Numbered from the stretch's first letter, positions 1 through 7,321 are shown. The stretch: 30,008 nt of DNA from Bacteroidota bacterium (GCA_023427845.1 JAEYZX010000177.1:1-30008), one strand, 5' to 3'. The notes: a model not told the origin generated them from the sequence alone. A program made the numbers and translations.

Positions 1-166
1 AAACCGGCCAATCGTTACAACCGAAAAAGATTATGTACGTTTGCAGGGGAAGCTGCCGCAACAGCAACTTTACTATCTTCCTATCAAAAGCACATTCATT
101 TCAAATTCCGAGCAATTTGACAAAACCATCCTTAATTATGTGGAACAAAGTACAGCAGACCGTTAA
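1..166 (+). CDS. lpxK: Tetraacyldisaccharide 4'-kinase, C-terminal end (partial)
   Basis: Only the last 54 codons are present, read from base 2; the gene starts outside the window. LpxK phosphorylates the 4' position of the lipid A disaccharide precursor at the inner face of the cytoplasmic membrane. The visible tail begins NRPIVTTEKDYVRL; the I-V-T-T-E-K-D-Y stretch is typical of the C-terminal part of Bacteroidota LpxK, and lpxK followed by a purine nucleoside phosphorylase gene is a familiar flavobacterial pair. The stop codon (164-166) lies 29 bases inside the next gene. The call rests on a short tail plus context, so it is probable rather than certain. Confidence 0.72.
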   Translation, partial: NRPIVTTEKDYVRLQGKLPQQQLYYLPIKSTFISNSEQFDKTILNYVEQSTADR

Positions 167-950
167 TCATATCAAAACCATCAATGATTATAACCCTGAA
201 TTCGGAATCATCCTTGGTTCGGGACTAGGCGGATTTACAAAAGATATCGATATAGAATTTTCCTTACCGTACCACGAAATTCCGAATTTTCCGGTATCGA
301 CAGTGGTCGGGCATAAAGGCGCATTGGTTTTTGGCAAGGTCGGTGCAAAGAGAGTTGTCGCGATGCAGGGCCGGTTCCATTTTTATGAGGGTTATTCGAT
401 GACTGATGTCACATTTCCCGTGCGTGTGATGAAGATGCTGGGAGTTTCAAAACTGATTGTCTCGAACGCGTCGGGCGGAGTCAATCCAAATTATAAAGTC
501 GGCACGATCGTGATTATCAAAGACCATATCAACATGATGCCCGAACATCCGTTGCGCGGCGCAAACGACGAACGATTTGGTCCGCGTTTCGTCAACATGA
601 GCGAGCCATACAGCCGAAAGATGATCTCGATGGCAAAAGCGATCGCGACAGATTTAAATATTTCAGTGCAGGACGGTGTTTATCTCGGATTGCAGGGACC
701 CACATTTGAAACGCTGGCCGAGTATCGGATGGTGAAGGCACTTGGCGGAGATTGTGTCGGGATGTCGACAGTTCCTGAAGTAATTGTCGCGCGCCACATG
801 GATTTGGAGGTTTTTGGAATATCTGTAATCACCGACATGGGCGATGCCGAAAATATTGAGGACGTGAACCATTCCGAAGTGCTAAAGGCTGCACAAAAAG
901 CTGAACCTGATGTCCGGAAACTAATTAAAGAGTTGATCCTGAACTACTAA
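138..950 (+). CDS. Purine nucleoside phosphorylase, trimeric PNP-I type
   Basis: A 270-residue phosphorylase of the trimeric PNP family, which splits purine nucleosides with phosphate into free base and ribose-1-phosphate in purine salvage. Seen: the phosphate loop ILGSGLGGF (S28), GHKG (H59), MQGRFHFYEGY (R79), VSNASGG, the base-pocket run GPTFET (F190, E191), GMSTVPE (M209) and VNHSEV (H245). The start at 138 (MWNKVQQ) is chosen because family homology begins there; the frame stays open further upstream, but that stretch is lpxK coding sequence. The position matching human Asn243 is Asp233, a residue linked to purine specificity. The gene overlaps lpxK by 29 bases, so translational coupling is likely. 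Its stop overlaps the stop of the convergent kinase gene. Confidence 0.93.
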   Translation: MWNKVQQTVNHIKTINDYNPEFGIILGSGLGGFTKDIDIEFSLPYHEIPNFPVSTVVGHKGALVFGKVGAKRVVAMQGRFHFYEGYSMTDVTFPVRVMKMLGVSKLIVSNASGGVNPNYKVGTIVIIKDHINMMPEHPLRGANDERFGPRFVNMSEPYSRKMISMAKAIATDLNISVQDGVYLGLQGPTFETLAEYRMVKALGGDCVGMSTVPEVIVARHMDLEVFGISVITDMGDAENIEDVNHSEVLKAAQKAEPDVRKLIKELILNY

Positions 951-3115
951 ATGTTCTGTGCGATAATGCGATAAAAATCGGCCGGGTTGAAAGGCTTGGT
1001 GATCACATCGTTCATTCCGTATGACAACAGCATCTCGCGGTTTTCATTTAATGATATTGCCGTCAGAGCAATGATTCTTGTGTTTGTATCGAAGTTGCGG
1101 ATTTCCTGTGTTGCGATAGTACCGTTTATTCCCGGTAAGTGGACGTCCATCAATACCAAATCGTAGTAATTATTTTTCACTGCCTCGATAGCATCTTCAC
1201 CATTGTCGATGATTTCACATAACATCTGCTTGTTTTCGAGCATTCGCTTTGTGATCATCTGGTTGATTTTGTTGTCTTCTACGAGCAATATTTTTTTGTT
1301 TATGAATATCGATTCGTCGTAGTTGAGGTTGTCCTCGGCAGGCATTCCGGCGCTGACCTTGAACGTCAGGTCGAATGAAAATGTCGATCCTTTTCCAATC
1401 TGGCTGCTGAGCTTGATGTCGCCGCCCATAATCTCAACCAATTTCTTGACAATGTTGAGTCCGAGGCCGGTGCCACCATATTTTCGATTGATTTCGATTG
1501 AACCCTGTGAAAAGCTTTCGAAAACGGTTTGTTGTTTGTCTTCGGGAATCCCGATGCCGTTATCGCGTACTTCAAAATGAATCGAAGTTGTTTCCTCGTT
1601 TACCGATTGCAGTTGAACAATAACCTTTACTTCACCGTCGTGCGTGAACTTGAGCGCATTGTTTATCAGGTTCATGAAGACCTGCGATAATTTTATCGGG
1701 TCGCCTATCAGGATATCCGGAATGTTCTGGTCGATTTCGATCGAAAACGAATTATTGTTTTTCGCCGCGAGTTCCTTCAGTGAATTCCGAATGTTTTCAA
1801 GTAATTGCTTTAAATTGAAATTGATGTTTTCGGCCACGACAGTATTTGATTCAATCCTGTTGATCTCGAGTATTTCATTTATAAACGTCAGTAGGTATTC
1901 GCCTGAAAATTTCAACGACTGAAGATAATTCAGCTGTGACTGTTTCGGCTCTTCTTCCAAAAGCAGGTGCGTGATCCCATTGATTGCGTTGAGCGGTGTC
2001 CGCAGTTCATGGCTGACAGTCGACAGGAATTCCGCCCGGGCTTTCGATGCTTTTTCGGCCTTCTCTTTTGCAATCTGTAATTCCTTATTCTTTTCCTTAA
2101 GCAGTAAATTGGACTGATTCCGAATGATATTGTTCTTGTAAAGGGAAAGGCTCAACAACGACAAAATCGAAATCAGTGCAATCGCCAGAATACTGATCAA
2201 TTTTGCAAACTTGCTCGCTTTTTCCTGTTGCCGCACTTCCTTATCCATTTGCTCAATCGTTTTGAGGCGTTCGATTTCCTTGAATCGCGCATAATCCTCG
2301 GCACCAAGTTTTTGGTTGGTCAGCACCGTAATGCTGTCTTTAAGCCGGACGTGCTTTTTGTAATATTCGTGGGCTAACTTGATATTTGATAGTCGTTCAT
2401 AAACTTCTGTAATCGCCTCATAAATTTTAGACTTGAGGTCGATGTTGTTCGTTTGCGAATTCAATTCTTCGGCACGCTTTAAATAATTCAGCGCCAGATT
2501 GAAACGAAGCCGGCTGCTTTCGATTGTGCCAATATGATACAGCGCTTCCGCCTTGATTTTGTATTCATCGTCCTTATCCGGAATCGCAATTATGTTGCTG
2601 AAAATGTCAAACGCCTCATCATCTTCGCCCTTTGCTTTATACATAATGCCTTTTTGAAGATTTAGCAATTCGATGGCATCCGGAAGTTTAACCGCCTCAT
2701 AAATTTTCTGCGCTTTTTCGAAATTTGATTCGGCACGGTTGAAATTTCCTTTCTGTATATAGCACAAACCGAGCGTATAATAGGCGTAAGCCTGTTCCGA
2801 TGAAGGTTTTTCCTTATTGAAAAGCGCAATGCTTTTGTTTAGTGTTTCGATGGCATCATCGTATTTCTGAACATCGGCATACAGCGTTCCGAGCGTCAGC
2901 GAAGCGTTTGCCTGTGCCGAAATGTTGTTGGTTGCTTTGGCAAAATCAATTGCTTTCTGCGTATAAAATAATGCGTTGCGGTAATTGTTGATTGATGTAT
3001 TGAACCGGCCGAGTTCAAGATAATACTCGGTACTGTCCGTCTCGCCGCCATTTTTTGATTGCTGCGGATATAGAGTTGCACTATATAAAAATAAAGCGAG
3101 CAGGCATATCCTCAT
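947..3115 (-). CDS. TPR-containing hybrid sensor histidine kinase/response regulator
   Basis: A 722-residue two-component protein. In order: signal peptide or N-terminal anchor (about 1-18); TPR-like helical repeats in the presumed periplasmic region (about 28-260); coiled coil (about 270-303); one membrane helix (about 304-325); a second short coiled coil; HisKA with FLSTVSHELRTPLN (phospho-acceptor His369); HATPase with N box FMNLINNALKF (Asn482/486), G1 DNGIGIP (518-524) and G2 GGTGLGLNIV (547-556); and a C-terminal receiver (about 607-720) with Asp657 in LVLMDVHLPG and Lys707 in TKPF. There is no DNA-binding output domain, so the signal must pass to another protein or phosphotransfer partner. 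It starts 38 bases after the GAPDH stop on the same strand and may be co-transcribed. The signal sensed cannot be told from sequence. Confidence 0.93.
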   Translation of the reverse strand: MRICLLALFLYSATLYPQQSKNGGETDSTEYYLELGRFNTSINNYRNALFYTQKAIDFAKATNNISAQANASLTLGTLYADVQKYDDAIETLNKSIALFNKEKPSSEQAYAYYTLGLCYIQKGNFNRAESNFEKAQKIYEAVKLPDAIELLNLQKGIMYKAKGEDDEAFDIFSNIIAIPDKDDEYKIKAEALYHIGTIESSRLRFNLALNYLKRAEELNSQTNNIDLKSKIYEAITEVYERLSNIKLAHEYYKKHVRLKDSITVLTNQKLGAEDYARFKEIERLKTIEQMDKEVRQQEKASKFAKLISILAIALISILSLLSLSLYKNNIIRNQSNLLLKEKNKELQIAKEKAEKASKARAEFLSTVSHELRTPLNAINGITHLLLEEEPKQSQLNYLQSLKFSGEYLLTFINEILEINRIESNTVVAENINFNLKQLLENIRNSLKELAAKNNNSFSIEIDQNIPDILIGDPIKLSQVFMNLINNALKFTHDGEVKVIVQLQSVNEETTSIHFEVRDNGIGIPEDKQQTVFESFSQGSIEINRKYGGTGLGLNIVKKLVEIMGGDIKLSSQIGKGSTFSFDLTFKVSAGMPAEDNLNYDESIFINKKILLVEDNKINQMITKRMLENKQMLCEIIDNGEDAIEAVKNNYYDLVLMDVHLPGINGTIATQEIRNFDTNTRIIALTAISLNENREMLLSYGMNDVITKPFNPADFYRIIAQNI

Positions 3116-3153
3116 TCTTGCCGTAGGTTGTTTGGATGGACTAAATTAACAAA

Positions 3154-4158
3154 TTATTTATTTATCAATAGGATTAAGTCAATTATTCGTGAAGAATATC
3201 CAATTTCATTGTCGTTCCAGCCTACTACTTTTACCATCTTGCCAATGACCGATGTGAGTTGCGAATCAAAAAGACAGGAGTTGCGGTTACCGATAATGTC
3301 GACCGATACGATCGGGTCATCGGTATAGTCCAAAATTCCATTTAATCCGTTTTGCGCCGCCAGTCTAAATGCGGTATTTATTTCTTGGGCCGTAACTTCT
3401 TTTCTGACATAACACGTAATGTCGGTCAGCGAACCGTCGGGAACCGGCACGCGGATTCCGCTTCCGCCGATTTTGCCGTCCATTTCGGGGAATATTTTTG
3501 TGAGTGCTTTCGCAGCGCCGGTCGTTGTGGGAACAATTGATTGCGACGCACCGCGCGCACGCCGCAAGTCCTTGTGTGGCTGGTCATGCAGACTTTGATC
3601 GGTGGTGTAGGAGTGGACAGTGGTGATGTACGCCTGTTCGATTCCGCAGAGCTCGTCAATGATCTTGATCATCGGCGCGGCATTGTTTGTGGTACAGCTC
3701 GCGTTCGAGATAATCAATTCGGAACCGTCAAGAATATGTTCATTAACGCCAAGCACTACTGTTTTAATAGCGTCGGTTTCGGATGGGGCAGACAGGATCA
3801 CTTTTTTTGCTCCCGTGATGATGTGTGCGTTGATTTCATCGAATGCCTTGTATTTACCGGTAGATTCGACTACAAAATCGATATCGAGAGATTTCCAGTC
3901 GAGGTTTGAGATTTGCCGTTCATGAAAAAACAAATACGATTTTCCATCGACGATTATTGATGTTTCATCGTAGGAACATTCGTACGGTAAAACGCCATGT
4001 ATGCTGTCGTATTTTAATAAATGCGACATTGTACGGTTGTCTGCAATGTCATTTATCGCAACGACTTCAATTTGCGGATGATCAATAAGCAACCGGAAAA
4101 GATTTCTCCCGATTCGGCCGAAGCCGTTGATGGCAATTTTAATTGGTGGAGCGTTCAA
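3154..4158 (-). CDS. gap: Glyceraldehyde-3-phosphate dehydrogenase, type I
   Basis: A 334-residue NAD-type GAPDH, which oxidises glyceraldehyde-3-phosphate to 1,3-bisphosphoglycerate in glycolysis (or the reverse). Seen: Rossmann motif INGFGRIGR (10-18), Asp37 in INDIAD (favours NAD over NADP), catalytic Cys155 in SNASCTTN and His182 in TTVHSYT, substrate loop TTTGAAKAL, and a C-terminal GWNDNEIGYSSR in place of the more usual WYDNE. The first usable codon is TTG at 4158; an in-frame stop lies a few codons upstream, only a rare CTG intervenes, and no ATG is available. The N-terminus is about the right length, so TTG is accepted. Directly upstream sits an imperfect heptamer array instead of a recognisable promoter, so the gene may depend on read-through from lipA or on a start inside the array. 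Confidence 0.93.
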   Translation of the reverse strand: MNAPPIKIAINGFGRIGRNLFRLLIDHPQIEVVAINDIADNRTMSHLLKYDSIHGVLPYECSYDETSIIVDGKSYLFFHERQISNLDWKSLDIDFVVESTGKYKAFDEINAHIITGAKKVILSAPSETDAIKTVVLGVNEHILDGSELIISNASCTTNNAAPMIKIIDELCGIEQAYITTVHSYTTDQSLHDQPHKDLRRARGASQSIVPTTTGAAKALTKIFPEMDGKIGGSGIRVPVPDGSLTDITCYVRKEVTAQEINTAFRLAAQNGLNGILDYTDDPIVSVDIIGNRNSCLFDSQLTSVIGKMVKVVGWNDNEIGYSSRIIDLILLINK

Positions 4159-4195
4159 TAGGATTTTCAGATTTTAGATTGCAGAAGATTGATAA

Positions 4196-4280
4196 TAGAC
4201 GACAGACGACAGACAACAGACGACCAGACAACAGACAACAGACAACAGACAACAGACGACAGACAGCAGACGACAGACAA
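4196..4280. repeat. Imperfect heptamer array (ACAGACR on the + strand)
   Basis: About twelve near-tandem copies of a 7-base unit ACAGACG/ACAGACA, with one 8-base and one 6-base slip. On the strand of the downstream GAPDH gene it reads as repeated TGTCTGT with C or T joints, 38 bases before the TTG start. The core GTCTGT is shared with the array before ribH (15445-15590), which has the same orientation relative to its downstream gene. Confidence 0.85.
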
Positions 4281-4290
4281 ATCACCATCT

Positions 4291-4360
4291 TAGGAGCGGC
4301 TGCGTTAGGGGTAGAGGCAGGCACCGCGTGCAGCCGATAACCCGGGCCAAGGGCAACGCC
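4291..4360. repeat. Short quasi-palindromic intergenic element, copy a
   Basis: A 70-base GC-rich element starting TAGGAGC and TGCGTTAG and ending GGGCAACGCC on the + strand. It aligns without gaps to the copy at 26355-26424, with 54 of 70 bases identical by hand count. The centre forms a stem GCAC-CGC-GTGC at 4321-4331. Seen from lipA, which ends 31 bases away, it begins GGCGTTGCC, as do the copies after ribH and after the SDR gene. Confidence 0.85.
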
Positions 4361-4391
4361 AAATTATTAATTATTAGCTATTAATTTTTAA

Positions 4392-5273
4392 TTATAATAT
4401 ATGCTTTTGTGCCTTATACGAACTCCGTACCAACGCGCCGCTTTCAACATGCCGGAAGCCCATTTCAAGCCCGATTTTCTCATATTTTGCGAATTGATCG
4501 GGTGTGATGAATTCCTTTACCGGAAGGTGTTTCTTGCTCGGCTGCAGATACTGTCCGATCGTTACGACATCTACATTTGCATCCCGAAGGTCGCGCATGG
4601 TTTGGATCACTTCGTCTGCGGTTTCGCCGAGTCCGAGCATGATTCCTGATTTGGTGCGTCGGATTCCTTTTTCTTTCAAATATTTCAAAACGGCGAGGCT
4701 GCGGTCGTATTTGGCCTGGATGCGGACTTCACGCGTGAGTCGGCGAACGGTTTCCATGTTGTGTGAAACAACTTCGGGGTTTGCCTCGACAATCCGGTCG
4801 ATGTTGCGTTCGTTGCCCTGAAAATCAGGTATCAGCGTCTCGAGTGTGGTTGCCGGGTTCATACGTCGTATCGCGCGAATCGTTTCGTACCAGATGATCG
4901 ATCCCATGTCTTTCAGGTCGTCGCGGTCAACGCTGGTAACAACGGCGTGTTTGATGCTCATAAGTTTTATCGAACGTGCCACTTTTTCAGGCTCGTCCCA
5001 ATCGACTGTTTCGGGGCGTCCGGTTTTTACGCCGCAAAACCCGCATGAACGCGTGCAGACATTTCCCAGGATCATGAACGTTGCCGTTCCTTCGCTCCAG
5101 CATTCGCCCATATTCGGGCAGCTTCCCGAGGTACAGATCGTGTTGAGTTTGTATTTATCTACGAGTCCGCGCAACTCCGTGTATTTCTGCCCTACGGGAA
5201 GTTTTACCTTGAGCCATTTGGGCTTTGCGGTTCGTGTAGCGTCGGATGTTGCGGTTTCAAGAACAGATTCCAT
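4392..5273 (-). CDS. lipA: Lipoyl synthase, radical SAM
   Basis: A 293-residue lipoyl synthase, which inserts two sulfurs into octanoyl groups on carrier proteins to make lipoate for 2-oxoacid dehydrogenases and the glycine cleavage system. Seen: the auxiliary iron-sulfur cluster cysteines C47, C52 and C58 in CTSGSCPNMGEC, the radical SAM cysteines C73, C77 and C80 in CTRSCGFC, SVDRDDLKDMG, and the C-terminal RSSYKA with the serine ligand (S284). Length is normal and all ligands are present. The ATG lies 17 bases from a perfect TATCTTTG promoter element (5291-5298), so the gene has its own start despite lying in a minus-strand series. Confidence 0.97.
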   Translation of the reverse strand: MESVLETATSDATRTAKPKWLKVKLPVGQKYTELRGLVDKYKLNTICTSGSCPNMGECWSEGTATFMILGNVCTRSCGFCGVKTGRPETVDWDEPEKVARSIKLMSIKHAVVTSVDRDDLKDMGSIIWYETIRAIRRMNPATTLETLIPDFQGNERNIDRIVEANPEVVSHNMETVRRLTREVRIQAKYDRSLAVLKYLKEKGIRRTKSGIMLGLGETADEVIQTMRDLRDANVDVVTIGQYLQPSKKHLPVKEFITPDQFAKYEKIGLEMGFRHVESGALVRSSYKAQKHIL

Positions 5274-5290
5274 AGTTATGCTTTATCGTG

Positions 5291-5298
5291 CAAAGATA
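5291..5298 (-). promoter_or_regulatory. -7 promoter element of lipA (TATCTTTG)
   Basis: An exact match to the Bacteroidota consensus TAnnTTTG on the minus strand, 17 bases before the lipA ATG, implying a very short leader. No convincing TTG -33 element at the usual spacing. Confidence 0.6.
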
Positions 5299-5350
5299 AC
5301 GAAATTAGCTGACGCGGTCGATGCGGCCAAGCGTGCGATTTATTTTATTT

Positions 5351-5455
5351 GAAGCTGATCCCGCTGTCCGCTGTATCTTTTTTTGCCGTGATGCCTAACC
5401 TTTTAAAGGCGCTCCCTATGCAAAAAAAGGATGCCGCTTCCATCGGGGCTAGGGC
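5351..5455. repeat. Long quasi-palindromic intergenic element, copy d
   Basis: A roughly 105-base element with arms GAAGCTGATCCCGCTGTCCG and, at the other end, CCGCTTCCATCGGGGC, and an exact 10-base inverted repeat CTTTTTTTGC (5377-5386) with GCAAAAAAAG (5420-5429). The arms next to the T/A stem resemble those of the element at 16121-16247: AGCGG, TCCTTTT, AAAAGAT and GCG-ACAGC occur in the same order. It begins 19 bases past the stop of the beta-helix gene, before the lipA promoter. From memory, repeats of this look are widespread in Flavobacterium. Confidence 0.75.
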
Positions 5456-5474
5456 AGTGTCGAAGTGGAATGCG

Positions 5475-6944
5475 TCACCTAATTATAATCTTTCTTGTTG
5501 TGGTTGTGTTGTCAATGTCTGATTTCAGAAGATAGATTCCGCTTTGAAGTTGAAGGTCAAAAATTGTATCGCCCGAATTAATATTTGTTGAGAACAGCAG
5601 CTGGCCGTTCAGATTATAGATTTCCGCTTTTCCTTCAAATGGCGAGTCAATCCTAAATTGTCCTGAATTTGGATTCGGGTAAATAAGGGGTTTGGCCATT
5701 ACGTGACCGGCGGTTCCGAGCGTACATGAAAATGGCGTATAAGTAACCAATCCCAATGCTGCATTATCCGGCTGGTGGCTAATGACATCTTCGACTTGAT
5801 CGGCAGTCGGTTCGGTGCCTTCAATCCAGCAATTGTTGGCTGCGTTGACCGGTAATGGTGTGTTGTTAAAAAGCGCATATGTGTTTCCGCCATTGCCATT
5901 ATCCGCAAATATATTTCCGCCCGGGCTGTCGTCATCGGGATCGGCAGTTCCCAAATCGATGCTCGCCTGAGTGATCAGTGTGATTCCCCAAAGGTTGCGC
6001 CTGATTTGATTGCCGCTTGCCACGATATGCATTCCGGCTCCGGCAGCATTCAGCGAAATTCCGCTGCCACCAAGATTGGGATTGTTTTGCGTATCGTTAT
6101 CCTCAATTATGTTGTTGCGGATATACCCGCGCGAGGTTCCGCCCACAACTGTAATTCCGTACCGGTTATCGAATATCGTGTTGCCATCGATTATGACGCG
6201 GTTTTGATTTCCGAGTAGGCTTGATGCAGAAATTCCGCCTACCATCGTCAGTGCCGGGTTGCCCTTGATGATATTGTTGATGATGCGTATTGTATCGTTT
6301 CCGCTTGGACCCATATTGATTTGCGGCCGGTTCGTATTCGAGGTATTGTTCCCTTCGAGATAGTTGTTTGAAAACGTGGGCGAAACTTCCTGGTTTGCGC
6401 CCGAACTGAATGCAGGATAATAATTGAAGGTGAAAGTCGAATTGTTTACGAGCGGACTTCCGGTTGAAAAAGTCAGTGCGCCGCTTGTTGTGGATCCGTT
6501 CACGTGATACGACATCGATGAATTCTGCATTTCGAAATCGCCTGTCGATACGCGGATTCCTTTTCCGTAATTTATGGTAGCGTTATTGAAATATCCGGTG
6601 CTGCCTTCTTCAAAACGGATGCTGTCATATGGCGCTGTACTATCGGATGCGGTAATTGTAATTTCATCGGCATCGGCAATCATCGACCCGGCAATTGTGA
6701 CCTGCACGTTGGGATCGATGTGAATTACCGTATTTTCATCGATTGTCAATTGGTCGGAAATTGCAACTGTCAGATTTTGCGTCAACGTATATACCCCATC
6801 GCTGAATGTGATCACGCCTTCGGGCGCGTTGTCCATGATATCCGCAAGACTCCAGTCAACACCTGTGCCCGGAGTTGTGTATTGCGCATGCGTAATTGAA
6901 ACGGAGAACAAAATCAGTAGTGTGAAGTGTAATTTTTTCATCAT
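5475..6944 (-). CDS. Secreted right-handed beta-helix protein with type IX secretion signal
   Basis: A 489-residue exported protein: signal peptide MMKKLHFTLLILFSVSITHA, then a body of short repeats rich in N, G and I (for example GYIRNNIIEDND, NRVIIDGNTIFDNRYGI) as in right-handed parallel beta-helix (PbH1/NosD-like) folds, about residues 100-375. The last 74 residues (416-489) form a Por-secretion-type sorting domain, with YPNP, the GKAEIYNLNGQLL strand, SGIYLLK and a basic end RKIIIR. Such proteins cross the outer membrane by the type IX system and are usually anchored or released at the surface. No catalytic residues are evident, so function is unknown; adhesion or polysaccharide binding are possibilities for the fold. 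Base use resembles the neighbours. Confidence 0.9.
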   Translation of the reverse strand: MMKKLHFTLLILFSVSITHAQYTTPGTGVDWSLADIMDNAPEGVITFSDGVYTLTQNLTVAISDQLTIDENTVIHIDPNVQVTIAGSMIADADEITITASDSTAPYDSIRFEEGSTGYFNNATINYGKGIRVSTGDFEMQNSSMSYHVNGSTTSGALTFSTGSPLVNNSTFTFNYYPAFSSGANQEVSPTFSNNYLEGNNTSNTNRPQINMGPSGNDTIRIINNIIKGNPALTMVGGISASSLLGNQNRVIIDGNTIFDNRYGITVVGGTSRGYIRNNIIEDNDTQNNPNLGGSGISLNAAGAGMHIVASGNQIRRNLWGITLITQASIDLGTADPDDDSPGGNIFADNGNGGNTYALFNNTPLPVNAANNCWIEGTEPTADQVEDVISHQPDNAALGLVTYTPFSCTLGTAGHVMAKPLIYPNPNSGQFRIDSPFEGKAEIYNLNGQLLFSTNINSGDTIFDLQLQSGIYLLKSDIDNTTTTRKIIIR

Positions 6945-6963
6945 GCAGGTTTTTGTAGTTACC

Positions 6964-6971
6964 TAAAAGTA
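6964..6971 (-). promoter_or_regulatory. Possible -7 element of the beta-helix gene (TACTTTTA)
   Basis: Seven of eight bases match TAnnTTTG on the minus strand, 19 bases before the first ATG. No good -33 element, so only a candidate. It lies in the divergent gap shared with the PhnA-domain gene. Confidence 0.35.
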
Positions 6972-7078
6972 TGAATTTCTTCGCAATAGGGCTGTTAAAT
7001 TATGGAAATGAAGCATGGAAAAGGTTTTGTTATTGTTAGCACATATCTATTACGAAGTCGTGGTTCTTGCAATTTTTG

Positions 7079-7086
7079 TAACTTTG
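7079..7086 (+). promoter_or_regulatory. -7 promoter element of the PhnA-domain gene (TAACTTTG)
   Basis: An exact TAnnTTTG match, 20 bases before the ATG at 7107. It falls inside the in-frame open stretch upstream of that ATG, which argues that the shorter protein is the real one. Confidence 0.6.
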
Positions 7087-7106
7087 GCCAAATCAAACCT
7101 AACAAA

Positions 7107-7316
7107 ATGGAAGTTAAAGACAGCAATGGAAATATCCTTTCGGATGGTGATTCGGTTACGGTAATAAAAGATTTAAAGGTCAAAGGTTCTTCGGATGTAA
7201 TTAAAAGAGGAACTATGGTGAAAAATATCCGGCTTACCGACGACCCGGCCGAAATTGACTGCCGTGTCAACAAAACCGCGATGGTTTTACGAACCGAATT
7301 CGTTAAGAAAGCGTAA
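7107..7316 (+). CDS. Short PhnA/YjdM-domain protein
   Basis: A 69-residue protein that corresponds to the C-terminal domain of the PhnA (YjdM) family: KDSNGNILSDGDSVTVIKDLKVKG, then a V-K-N-I-R-L strand and a C-terminal LRTEFVKKA. E. coli YjdM carries a zinc ribbon before this domain; here it is absent and the protein is the small C-terminal domain alone. Despite the historical phosphonate name, the family's biochemical role is unclear. The start at 7107 is chosen because homology begins there and a promoter element sits 20 bases upstream. It is a single gene, divergent from the beta-helix gene and convergent with tonB. Confidence 0.85.
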   Translation: MEVKDSNGNILSDGDSVTVIKDLKVKGSSDVIKRGTMVKNIRLTDDPAEIDCRVNKTAMVLRTEFVKKA

Positions 7317-7321
7317 AAAAC

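Larger units (their letters stand above)
4159..4391. other. Intergenic region lipA-GAPDH, built of short repeats
   Basis: Read in the lipA-to-GAPDH direction (minus strand) this 233-base gap holds AT-rich heptads of ATTAATA type right after the lipA stop (4361-4391), then a 70-base GC-rich quasi-palindromic element (4291-4360), then an imperfect YGTCTGT heptamer array (4196-4280), then a stretch with decayed ATCTRAAA-like units leading to the TTG start. I found no TAnnTTTG promoter element and no classical terminator in it. Confidence 0.7.

Noticed and set aside
33..137. Upstream extension of purine nucleoside phosphorylase
   Set aside because: The 35 extra residues have no family similarity and the same bases encode the lpxK C-terminus in another frame.
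4846..5352. 168-codon open frame opposite lipA
   Set aside because: Antisense shadow of a conserved gene; no domain, and it crosses the lipA promoter.
6498..6510. GTTCACGTGATAC as a parS-like site
   Set aside because: Only the central CACGTG and a few flanks fit the usual 16-base parS palindrome; it is inside a coding region about 19 kb from parB.
7002..7106. In-frame extension of the PhnA-domain gene with a CNFC motif that might be half a zinc ribbon
   Set aside because: Only one Cys pair, no family similarity, and a perfect TAACTTTG promoter element lies inside it, so translation most likely begins at 7107.
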